DNA from: Tubulanus polymorphus
Lineage: Eukaryota > Nemertea > Palaeonemertea > Tubulaniformes > Tubulanidae
NCBI RefSeq assembly: GCF_964204645.1
Contig: NC_134029.1
Span: 23,640,450-23,704,449 of the forward strand
Direction of reading: 5' to 3'
Length of the DNA: 64,000 bases
The stretch's first letter is position 1, and the number at the start of each line of letters is the position of its first letter. The position numbers and the translations under genes were made by a program. Of this stretch, positions 25,351 to 36,770 are shown one piece after another. Under the pieces are notes generated by a model, which was given only the letters and a program-made list of their open reading frames with translations, was not told where the DNA came from and did not search any database.

Positions 25351-28300
25351 ATGATGGCATGTGCGTGTGTATCAGGAGATAATCATTGCTTTGCTGAGTC
25401 AAAAGGTGTCAATTCTAAAGTTTCTAAAAGGTAAGATTTGTTATTTTTTATATAGGGGATGTTAATCGGGTGACTGTACGAAACTTTGCTAGGACGAGTC
25501 ATATTGTCATAGATACAATGTTAATTGTCAGATCCCTGACTGATCCAGGAGTGGTTAGAACCCTTATCTTAAAGTACAACTGACAAGATATTACTTTATT
25601 CAACATTTAGGTATTGGTGAGGACAGTGAATCCAACTGTTTATCGAACATATTAAAGTGTTGAACTGTTTAATTTAGCGTTTTCTTGTATTATTGGTGAT
25701 TGTAAAGCCTCTAGGACTGATTGAAATCAAAGCTCATCATCAGTTACTAAATGAAAAAAATATGAATTAGAAATACTCATGGTATAGAATGGGGTATTGG
25801 CACAACACCAGATGGCGCAATAATACGCTCAGTTGCCAATGGGATTTAAGGATTTTAAGGTTCCCTAAAGCAAATGTTTTCAAACAAATCATCAAAATAG
25901 AATATGTAGGCTTATCCAACTAATCAAAAAAGTTTGTTCCAATTGAATTATGAATCTAAATATAAATTTCTGGATCGATCAATATTATCTTAAAATCAAA
26001 TAACTTCAACATTTCATAACTTTTCGATGGAGATATAAAGATTCTGTGTAGAGAATTAAAAAATTTCATTTTTAACAGCGTTTCAGCATTTGGCTTAGTT
26101 TAGATATGGGAAACATTTGAGATTTGTAAGATAGGTCAATCAAGGTTAGATGGATATGAATTTTATCATCGAGTTGAGATTGGCATATACTGACAGAGAG
26201 CATTTGTATTTATAGAATATTACTCTTTTTATGCCGCGTTGCTATTTTTGGAATAATAGTAGTTACATATCTCGTATCTGGGAAACTAATTAGGCAGAAA
26301 AACGTGATGACGAGGACACGAGGAAGAGTTGCTATTGTGTGTCAATCACGCGCGCGCGACCGTACACCACACACACACAAGCTGTTTCTCGTATTCACGC
26401 CCACCACCACACCTACTGCAGGAATTCCGTTCATGCCACCCTTCCTCATATTCTCGACCCATCCTGGTATGGTTTCCATAGTAACCAATATCAGGCTGTC
26501 AGTATTGGGATTGTTCGTCATTGTGGGAGTATTGATTGTATGTTTTAAGTATTACGTCTGTTGGAGCCACCCGTGTAGCAGCAGTATTACCCGATCCGGT
26601 GAAACTAGTCAAAGTTCACTGTTTCTTCCGGATGGTTGATCACATGATGAATCGAATTGATAATTATTTTGAATAATTGGCTGTGGCTGGTATTATAAAT
26701 AATGGAATGAATTCTGGCTATATTCATATGACGAAATATGCAGATCAATTTATCATTATCAGATATCGATCACGATGTATTGTATAATATCTAGTCGATA
26801 TGACCTCAGTTAGTAGTAGACCCCTGTATTAACCTATAGGTGCATGCTCGCGAAAGCTTTCACTAGAATTGTGGTTAAAAAGTTGAAGTGACAAGATGTT
26901 TGACCCGTTTTCAAAAGTCCTACTTTCTGAAAGTAGTTTAATGGCTTTCCTCTTATTTCCAGCTGACTTTGACACTCGAGTTAGAAATCGAAAAAAAAAA
27001 ACAGATCAATCTTAGAACTAGACGAATATTGTAGAATATTGTAGAGGTGTTCGACTGAACGAAGTGGCTTCAATCGTCACAATCAGAAGTCGTGAACTGT
27101 TTAAGAGATTTAATTGATTTTCGTTCCAGCACTGATGACCTTATTTGTACTGCTGATAACAACACTTCCAAAACGGATGATCTACGTGTAGAGTGTATTT
27201 CTAGTCATAATAATCAGGTAGGATCATTGTATGTAAGGGTATTCTTCTCGTGGTGATCGGATTGTATTCATTATTTACCGTTTTAATGTTTGTCCTATTC
27301 ATATTACCACAAATAACATATCATAGCTACATCCTGGTACTATTTACATGTTCCCCTTTAAGTCAAAACTGTTGTTATGAATTCGAAAATGTACACTTCT
27401 ATAGACTAGTAATGATGGTGTATAAACGTACAGTTTTGTTTCGGGTCTGGGACAGAAACTTTGCGAAGAATACTTTTATTACACTTGATACCTGGAAACT
27501 CGGTATTTGTGTATTGTTTTGAATGGTTTCGCCGCGATATTATGAGGTTCTATTTGGTTCTAATTAATTCGATTTCGACGCAGAAAGGGCGTCGGTTTTC
27601 ATTTTTACTTCCTGTTTATAATTACATTACGGTGTTGTTGGCTGTATAAGCAGAGCATATGGCGTAATTTTTCTGCACATAGACACATAAACCACACCCT
27701 AGTGTAGGGCGTGTCAGCAATTGACCCATTTGATAAAGAATTCATTTGTGCGTTAAACTGCCGTATGTACTAGTTTGCTTTGTACAATGATAAAACTTTT
27801 GACGGGACGAAACTAGTATAACTGGAATATAGATTTCACCGTTTTACGAACCGTTATATAAATTGCTGGAACTAGCGCGACGTAGAGCAGTTCGGGACGC
27901 CGCAAATTTAAATAATGATCGTCGAACGTTTAAAGAATGAAATCGGTGGTATTATGTTTCAGGAAATGGTCGAAGACGAAAACAAGAACTCGACTCAAGT
28001 TGATCTCGAGACTTGTCAACGACAAAAATTAAACGGCGATCGCGATTTCGTCGTCGCTGGTGATATAGAGACAGTCGGTGTTAGATCGAACGATGATAGC
28101 GGAACGGACGAACAATCATTAGACGACGACGATTCGTACGATCGGAAAGATGTTCGTAGTAATACGACGTCTCGTATCAAAAAAATCAAGTGCACCGCCG
28201 GCGATCGACAAACCGTGTTGAAAATACCCTGCTTCCAAGTGAAGAACAAACCCACCAAACCGAACCGCCTCATCTCAAAAATAAACGAATTGGCCGCGTT

Positions 28301-31300
28301 GGCGACTAAACGGTCGCAAGAGGACTCGCATTCGGATAGTGAAATTAAAAGAATGAGAACTGTTGATAACGATGAAGGCTATGATTGTAGTAGTTTGAGT
28401 AGTACGTGTAGCTCACCGTCTAATCTCGACAACGAACAAAAACAAAGTATTGGTGCTATTCGGAAGGTAATAGTTCCGATCATTTACCGCGACGTCCCTT
28501 ATTTTGAATCCTTTTCTCAAACTGTTTAATAATATAATATTAGATTAAGAAGATTCTCAAATAGTCCTAGTCATGCTCGGAAGCGAATCACTATTGAAAT
28601 ATTTACTCGTGATCCAATATTTATTTTATCTATTTGAGTTCGAATTCTATCTATGTCTCGGCTGCATATTTCGATGAGTTGTACGCGCTTTAAAATGAAA
28701 TGGATTTCGATGTACTTCCATTTCAGTGTCCGAAATGTGGCTTCTTTGAAGGAGAAATACGGACCGAGTCTTCCACATTGCCGTGCTCCGGTTGCATGGC
28801 TAAATTCTTCAAAACCGCAAATAACTCAAAAGTGGTAAGTCGCGACTATTGCAAATCAGGAACATTTTCCTGGCAGACATAAATTACTCGACTCAAATGA
28901 TAATTTACATATTGGTAAAAGTCTTGGACCCAGTTCCACAGTCGTGAGTTAAGATTTGACTCTGAGTTAAAACATTGAAAATGAATTTTAGAATTTCTAA
29001 TTTTAACTCAGAGTTAACTCTAATTCACAACTGTGGAACTGGGTCCTGTAGATTCCTGAATAAATGGTGTAAATTTGATGTAATTTTCAGCCGGAACAAA
29101 CGGAACCAGTTGATTTATCAGTTAAACCGACCGGTTTCAATAATTCTGCTCCACCGACGATATCGTCTTCCAATCCGATCGGGTGCCTCAATTTGACGAC
29201 GCGGACAGACGGAGACGGGGACCATCTTCACTCGTCACTTAGTTCGGTGAAAATCAACCAGATGGCGCTCATGTCGTTGCAACAAAAAATCAAAGAAAAC
29301 GAGGCAATATTACAACAGTAAGTTTATTTTTGATCAGGATCTTTGGTAAACATTTAACCCTATAGTGCTAGAGATAATTTGAAAATTATTAAAAATTCCA
29401 CCATAGTGTGTTGAATAACGGGAATACCACTATAGTGCGTCTACACCGCAGTGCGGTGTATCGTTAGTTACTAGTATTTCACTATGTTTGACAGGTGCTG
29501 CCATCTTTCAAGAGAGATGATTACTAATTGCATCAATACACCGCAGTGCGGTGTACTAACAAAATCTATCAAAGATTTATACACCGCACTGCGGTGTAGA
29601 CGCACTGAAAGGGTTAAACAGTTTGCAGTCATGTAATTCCTGGTCGCTTTGGAAGTGACTGTTTGATTTTTCAGCTTAAAAATCGTTTTTAATGCTTGGT
29701 CTACTTGAAATGACTAGAAACTATAACTAATATGTCAAGCACTTCGTGGTTCAAACAGAAAAGAGAGTTTAGGTCAAACCGGTTAAGGGTTAAGAGATTA
29801 AAAATGTTTTTGACGTTTTTCTTTGAGATGAGATGTTGTAGAAAGAATCACTTGATACTGATCAAATGTTTTTAGTGCTCAATTGAATCAGTTGTTGATG
29901 TAATATCAGTGAGTTATTCGATTAAAAACCACTTTAGTCAGAAACTGGATGCGCAATAATCATCCACAGCTGGACATCGTATTACTCATAATATTTGGAT
30001 GCGAATTCAAACTGACATGACTCACTGTTTGAAAGGCGTGGCACTTTTATTGTGACACCTAGATTCATTTGTAATTCATTTGAATTATTAGTAGTTGTAT
30101 AGAGATATTTACATCAAACATTGATGAATACTAACTAGCCATCATGAATGAACGAGGTGCTTGTCTTCTATCGCGATATAATCAATCAGATAATGTGTGA
30201 GTTCTAGAAGACTGTCGCCTGTGATAGGATACAATCATTACTGAAGAGATAATTATCCAGAACCGACTACAGTAAAACTTGCTTGAATCTAATTCTTCGA
30301 TCCAGATTTTTCACTTAATTCGCATGAAATCTTTGGTCCATTTGACCTGGAACCGTTTTAAATGATATTCACAATTCGGATTTTACTTAAATTAGAGAAT
30401 TCTGGGCGCAGTCCCTTGTCGTCCGATTGAAAGTGAGTTTTACTGTAGACTACTATTTGAGATTCGTTTCTACTCTTTTTAAGAACTCAGCTACTCCAGA
30501 AAATATCAAAATTCTCTCAAAATCGGAATAATTTCTACTTCATTTTCAATTGAACTACAACTATATTTCTAGTGTCAAAATATTCACTAGAAATAATTAC
30601 AATTAGCGCCACCTGTTCTGATTCTGATTCTCGGTTATTTCTTACAGACGAGAATCGAGCTCAAAGTTGAATCCGGATGACGACGATTGGCGGCGAAAAC
30701 GACGAATTCACAGATGTGATTATAACGGTTGTAATAAAGTTTATACGAAAAGTTCCCACCTGAAAGCTCACAGACGAACCCATACAGGTACAAAAAAACT
30801 GGGTTTTAAACAATGATTTTAGATTATTTATTTACTGGCTGCGGTTGCTTAGAACTTTAGGCTTAATCTATCATCATCGGCAAATCCGTCTAAAGAACCA
30901 AAAGGGAAATAATTGAGACTAAAGAAATCGCAGTCAGAATGCAGTGTACATTTATGTAAAATACCACTGATATTCAACACAAATTTGGTTCACTGAAGTT
31001 TTCCACCAAACTTCAGTTATACCTGAAAAAAGTAGAAGAATTTTTCACGAAACGTCGGTGTCCAAAATTTTAATGGATGAATCTTACTCTTTGGAGCGTT
31101 ATATTATGTAATGGAATACAATTTCTTATTGATTTGCCCCAAATGTTTGTTAAGACACTCACATCTTGGATCCACCCCTGATTGGTGATGAAGATAACTA
31201 AACAAAGTTTCTCTGCGGTTTCTCTCGATCTCAAAGATCTGATTTTTATTTTTTAAAGACGCGTTGGATGAAGTAATCTTGTAAATTTAGCTGCAAGGAT

Positions 31301-31961
31301 TGTTTAATTAATAATGGGTATGTGGGATGAGTTGAGAACCACTCCCTCCACTCCCCCACCCCTCAGCACCAATTTAATGGTTGAATAGTTTATTTGCTGT
31401 CTGTTCCATTTCATTATTGATTGGTAATCATAAAGTGACGATAACATGATATTCATGTACGAGTCAATGTATGCTGTATGTCGCAACATATTTCAGTCAC
31501 ATCATCAATTCAAAGATTTAAAGTTTCTTGATCGGGCAATGCCGGGTCATAGGTTCCTCTACATTACTGTACTGTGTCCTAGGGCAAGACACTAATCCTC
31601 TCCGCCCAGGAGCTATTGCGAACTCAATCCATTGAAGTATAGCTAGGATGTTAATTTTCCCCAGGGAGAGATGACTGATACACAGTCACAGATATGGACT
31701 AGGGGCATTCCAAGCATAAGTGTCGCTGATCTGTAGAATACGTTTAGAATTATTGAATCTGAAATATTATTATATGATAAATTTGTAGGTGAAAAGCCGT
31801 ATATTTGTACGTGGGAAGGTTGTAGTTGGAGATTTGCTCGTTCCGATGAATTAACTCGTCATTTCCGTAAACACACCGGCGACAAACCGTTCAAATGTCA
31901 TCTTTGCGAAAGAGCGTTTTCGCGTTCAGATCATTTAGCTCTTCATATGAAACGTCACTAG
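25351..31961 (+). CDS. Krueppel-like factor of the KLF3/8/12 group
   Basis: Transcription factor binding GC/CACCC boxes, predicted nuclear repressor. Seven coding exons: 25351-25430, 27130-27217, 27963-28466, 28727-28834, 29091-29317, 30648-30787, 31789-31961, giving 439 residues. A shorter form may start at the in-frame ATG at 27915, just upstream of the third exon. Seen in order: an acidic/serine N-terminal region; an exon of 36 residues with CPKCG(x14)[13 protein letters not shown], a PxDLS CtBP-binding motif as in KLF3/8/12; [15 protein letters not shown] leading to three C2H2 fingers with [13 protein letters not shown] and TGDKPF linkers. The protein ends on the last finger (HMKRH-stop). 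A strong donor (GCAGGTACGT) follows directly after the stop and an acceptor lies near 32070, so the 3'UTR probably has an intron. The finger region and PVDLS make the group assignment firm; the first two exons rest on phase alone. Confidence 0.88.
28926..29046. mobile_element. MITE family B, copy 2 (KLF intron)
   Basis: Bounded by GGACCCAGTTCCACAGT and ACTGTGGAACTGGGTCC, mostly palindromic, ending 45 bases before a KLF exon (29091). Confidence 0.9.
29353..29616. mobile_element. MITE family E, copy 2 (KLF intron)
   Basis: Uninterrupted copy. Ends TTAACCCTATAGTGC and GCACTGAAAGGGTTAA are inverted. The interior contains three palindromic ACACCGCANTGCGGTGTA motifs. It shows the pre-insertion state of copies 1 and 3. 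Confidence 0.9.
30268..30447. mobile_element. pogo/Tigger-like MITE, copy 2 (KLF intron)
   Basis: Ends CAGTAAAACTTGCTTGAAT and AAGTGAGTTTTACTG are inverted, flanked by TA. The interior GGTCCATTTGACCTGGAAC matches the copy at 21619-21803. Confidence 0.75.
31525..31690. repeat. SINE-like fragment
   Basis: Contains TGTGTCCTAGGGCAAGACAC followed by TAATCCTC and GCCCAGG. This string resembles the conserved segment of tRNA-derived SINEs found in many aquatic animals. Sits in the last KLF intron. Confidence 0.5.
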
Positions 31962-34900
31962 CAGGTACGTTTACTCGCTAACTCCACATTTTGTCCGATT
32001 TTCCGCGGAATTTTGCCTTGATTTTCTCCAAATATCTTCTATCACGATCCGTTTGTTTTTGCATTTCAGATATTTTCGTGATTGCGGTCTGCTTCATTTA
32101 CATTTCCAGTTGTAGTTGACGGGTTGATAGCGTTTGATTGGTGTTCGCACAATGCTGCAGATCTTTGCACTGGCTTTTTGTACCATAGTACATTGTACTA
32201 GATAGTACGACAACAGCAACATCTACACAAATCATTGTACATTTTCTCTACTATTCTCAACTCAAATAGCAGCTGAGTTTCACATTTTCAATTAACTCAT
32301 ATAAAATGGAATTATATTTGAAGATCGAACTTATTTAGTTGCTGTTTGGGTTCTCTATTTAGATCACGCATGTAGAACTCAAAGTTACAGAAGTAATGCA
32401 CTTTACTTTTCTCGAGCAATAAGTAGATTTTAAGATAAAAACCCACTATCTACAGATTAAAAGAATTTTAAAACCAAGAATTTATTTATTCGAACAATCT
32501 AAAATATATGAAATACACAACGTTTAGATCTCACCCTAGAGATCATTGTTAGATGTGAACACCTACACACCTGATCTCTAGAGTGAGATCGAAACGTCGT
32601 GTATTCTATATATTTTAGATTGTTCGAATAAATTCTTGCTTTTAAAATTCTATAATCTGTAGATAGTGGGTTTTTATCTTATTATCCGTTCACCACTTTT
32701 GAGTGTGGTTATCGTTCTAATAAGTAGATTTCTTTTCTTATTTAGCAATCTTATGTGCTTTTAATTTATATGCATATATATATATATACATATACATGTA
32801 CCGGTATATGTATGTTATCATATGATTCATTATTATAATAATAATAATTATTATTATTATTATTATTAACAGATTTTACTTTGTTTATACCAATATAGCT
32901 GCTTTTCTGTACTTTTGATGATTTGTTAAAGATGAGTTTTTAGTTGTTTATATATAAATGTATATGATTACCGGTATGAGTACAGCCTGGGTGTGGTTGA
33001 TTTAATCTGATTTTTATGCAATCGGGTTTTTATTATTGTATATTGTCAGACATGCCAGATCATTGATAAATAGGTTGATAAGTAGGTGTGTAGACATGAA
33101 AAAAGAAGGGGTTGGGTTGACGATACTTGCCACGTGTGCTGGAAACGATATTGAAAATACAAGATAATATATGACAATTATCTGACCTCCTTCATGCTTG
33201 AATAGTCGCTTAGATAAAATCTTACATAATCAAGATTGAATATTTTAAAGAGGTTAAATCGATATTTGTGTCCCTGTCTATATACATGAGCGGTGTTGTT
33301 GAAAGTTTTACCCACAGCGAACAATGCCAGATGGGTTTAAAACTGATCGCTGATTCATTCAATTAAATTTGTCTTCCTTTTGTTTAATATGTACAGACAT
33401 ACTCGCCACGCAACTGCTGCCGACAAACAGTTATGATTAAAGCGACTTCCTTTAAAATTTATGTGCTGCTGATATCCTAAACTAGTAATAAAAGTATATT
33501 CTCTCGTGCTCATTTTAATATCATTCAATGCCGAGCTGTGATTTTCAAATAATATTCGTACATGTCAATTCAGATCATGGATAATAATGAGCTGCATCGA
33601 AGAGTGAACATTTTGAACATACACATGTTACCTGCTAAAATCTTTCTGTTATACTTATACTTAAACCGTTTTTTTTTTTAAAGAAATTTTTCTTGTTTTG
33701 GTTCATTATGATTTGCTGTTATTTGTGAATAATGACATTATTAATGTTAGATTCACTCGTATGTTTGTATGTTTATGTTTAATGATAAGAAAGTGCATTA
33801 TTTCTGTAATGGCAACGTTGAACTCTTCATTAAAACCGAGCTTAGTTTAAATACTGATCGGATCGATCAAATCTCTGTCAATTCCTGTTTAGGTCGTACG
33901 TAAATTCTTCAGAATTAACCGATAACTAAATTCAATCAAATGAAAATTCTCAGGAAAATCAATTATTTATTTCATGAGGAAATCGTATGTTGTACGTGCT
34001 GGTCAAGTAGGTCGAAAATGCTGGTATTCTCTGAAGTAGCGGATTGTAATTTTAGTTTCCTCCTTTTTGATACCGATATAGATGATAATAAGAATTGGTT
34101 GATGACAGATAGCTGTGATCACAATGGCAGGTACTCTCTGAAACGAGTGTAAATATATTCATTCTGTCCTTACGGTTTTATCTATGGTCTCTCTTCTGAC
34201 CGTAAGGTTAATAATCTTTTAAATAAATGGAATGCAGTTCTGCTGTAACTGTGGGTAGTACTGCGGTCCGTGAATACATCATAAGTCACTGATGTATTCC
34301 TATGACTGTTCTGAATATAATGATTTGTTGTTCCACTCCATAAAAATTTTTACAGTTTGTCCAACGATATAACAGTATAGTGATTCTTAATGCGTAGAAT
34401 AAACATATTTTCTCATCCTTAATACATTCATTTTCCATATATCTCGCATTCATTAAGGAATGGGTTAGTCGCACATATTGACCTCTCTTGAACCTGTCTC
34501 ACCGATAGCAGGTTCAGTTTTCATTATTATAGATTGTTTCGATGGATTAATCAGAGTTAAATAATCATTATTACACGCTAGAGATATTGTACAGAGTGTT
34601 TGTAAAAATGTCTTTGTTTCAGAAAACTGTCCCCGAGTGCGTGTTGCGTTTCTAAATGCGTTCAGTTGATTTGCTCATGCATGTCTCGAAGAATCAATAA
34701 GCCAATTTATATGGCTAAGGACAGGGATCGGGGCAGGTTTTTCCTATCGAGAAGATTTTGATTAATGTAAATACTTAACTGTAAATGTTTATAGTATAAT
34801 AATAATTTGATTATAACTGATTATAATGATAATTATTATAGACAAACAAATGGGATGAAAGATGACTTTTTGTCATTGATACATCACCAGTGCATATTTT

Positions 34901-35300
34901 ACTTAATTCTTCATATACATGATTCTAATGTAAGGGGTAGACCAATTGGTTTTGTTTTTATCGTTTGAAATAAACTGTGCTATTAACATGAGTGTCTTCA
35001 GTGAATTTGCAATAGATTGTAGCATACATAAAACGACTTAAAAATGACCATTCGGAACAAAGTTCAACAGTTGTTTATTGTCCTCAGTCGACTCTAGCGG
35101 ATCAATTCTCAATTGTTAAACTGAACTGTTTGTTGTTTTCTATTTCATGCATTATGTTATGGTTTGTACGCGTTTTGTGTTAATTATTTATGGCTCGTAT
35201 CGATTATTGAATTTGTGCAATAAAAAAAAACATTGCAAAAGTCTCAAGGTTTAATGAAGCCTACGTATAAATATAATGATTACTGGTATTACTCCTGTGT
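31962..35300 (+). other. KLF 3' flank and probable long 3'UTR
   Basis: No coding exon seen. Canonical AATAAA signals lie at 33487, 34969 and 35219, the last followed by an A-run. An ATT/ATA repeat spans about 32828-32870 and palindrome P3 spans 32432-32680. The short frame at 33940-34152 has no support. Confidence 0.55.
32432..32680. repeat. Long palindrome P3, copy of P2
   Basis: Arms AGATAAAAACCCACTATCTA... and inverse, with the central motif GAGATCGAAACGTCGTGTAT. The right flank ATTATCCGTTCACCAC is shared with P2. Lies in the KLF 3' flank. Confidence 0.92.
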
Positions 35301-35799
35301 CTAACATGCACTAGTTTGATCCTAGCACTAACTATTTGCTTATAATCCAAATTAAGTAGCTATATTCATATTCAAGCAATTTATATCCAACTTTTGGTTC
35401 TGAAGTCTGAAAATATTTTGCCAACAACCATGTGATGACTGTTCACATGACAATGATACCATAATGATGATTTTTCCCTGTACAACTTCACTGTTTCATC
35501 ATAGTTTTATTTAGGTCTTCCACAAACCATTATGTGATGTACGTGTTTGATGTGTGTCAGTATTAAATAAATTAGACTGGAGATTAAAAATAAAATTTGA
35601 TTAAAAAATATCTATGAAGCTTATTGTGTTTTATATGTCTGATTTTCCGTATGGACTGTGTAGTTGAGGAGTTCCTGGTTATATGTAGTAGGTATGAGTT
35701 AAATCAGATTGATCGAAATGAATTCAAATTTCCCACAATTTCTCGAGGTCTCCGCAAAACTAATGCTGCCATCTGAAGTTGATTTGCAATATTAGAAAC

Positions 35800-36306
35800 A
35801 TGGCTGACAATAAACAAGAGAAAGATACCTGGCCTGAACTAGTTGGGAGGGTAAGTAAATGAATGCTATATATTTATGATGAATGTACATGTGCATGTAC
35901 TGTGTCCTTACATGTATAGTTAATGTACTGTATCTTCCACCATCTATTGCATTATAGAAAAACGTTACTAGACCTAATCATAGAATAAGAACACACCCCT
36001 ATGTACTGTACATGTATATATATGGTGTGTAAGTGAATCTAATTCTTCATTTTCAGCCATGGAAAGAAGCCGAGAATATAATTCGATCTTCGTACAAGAA
36101 TATAACAGTCAGTATGAGATGAATCGTACGGATCTTTTAAATGTATTCGTACGAATCATTAGCACGAATCATTAAATGCATTTTCTCTTCTTCAGATTCA
36201 AGTGTTATCCGAGAATTCACCGTGCACAATGGATTATTGCACGGAAAGAGTACGCATCATTATTGATGGTGATGGTAAAGTAGTGATACCACCGACTATT
36301 GGCTGA
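35800..36306 (+). CDS. Potato-inhibitor-I family serine protease inhibitor (eglin c / CI-2 type)
   Basis: Small inhibitor (MEROPS I13) that binds subtilisin- or chymotrypsin-like proteases through an exposed loop. Three small exons in phase 0 (35800-35850, 36057-36107, 36196-36306) give 70 residues. TWPELVGRPWKEAENII is the family N-terminal signature. The reactive loop reads SPCTMDYCTERVRI, with Met predicted at P1 and Asp at P1'; the two arginines (RVR) that support the loop in CI-2 are kept. VVIPPTIG is the usual C-terminal strand. There is no signal peptide, so it is cytosolic or leaves the cell by an unusual route. Cys residues sit at P3 and P3', flanking the scissile bond, which is not the normal pattern I know. 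The family is abundant in plants, known in leech and patchy in animals. Each exon is too short to show as a long open frame; recognition rests on motif order. Confidence 0.93.
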
Positions 36307-36564
36307 GTGTCAACATCCTTCAATATCCATAATATGCAACGAACAACGTGTAACTGTATAATCTATTTGTCGCAATCCTCTGCGGTAGAATGTCACGGAA
36401 ATATCGAAGATGAAGTGGGTTCGCGCCTGTTGTGTCTAAGGGAAAGAGGAATTATTTCCTACCAGTCCACTAATGAAACGAGTTCCACTGACATAAGATT
36501 GAAACATCGAAAGAAATCTCAAGAATCTATTTTTGACAAATTTTACGACAGTTTTACTGTCTTC

Positions 36565-36609
36565 TTTATTGATTTATGGTAATTATTATGTTATAATTCT
36601 ATTAATAAA
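36565..36609. other. Facing poly(A) signals (inhibitor + and CCDC112 -)
   Basis: AATAAA on the plus strand at 36604-36609 would end the inhibitor mRNA, about 300 bases after its stop. AATAAA on the minus strand at 36570-36565 would end CCDC112, about 200 bases after its stop. The two 3'UTRs therefore probably overlap by several tens of bases. Confidence 0.5.
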
Positions 36610-36770
36610 ACGCAGTTCATTAAAACATGTTTCTTTGTGATTTATAAATGCAAGCGAGATTGATGAGAGCTAAAGCTACATAGATGTGTTGTTCACAGTA
36701 GTTCGTATTTGGTCCAGCCAAAACAGATTCTACAGAGAACCAGCTCTGTGAGTGAGTGATGTATCAAATT

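Noticed and set aside
26304-26639. 111-residue plus-strand frame with a hydrophobic segment
   Set aside because: It lies in the first KLF intron, has CA-rich low-complexity sequence, no family match and no supporting splice sites.
28653-28882. Separate small gene starting at the ATG at 28700
   Set aside because: The sequence has an exact acceptor at 28726 and joins the KLF exons in phase 0 on both sides.
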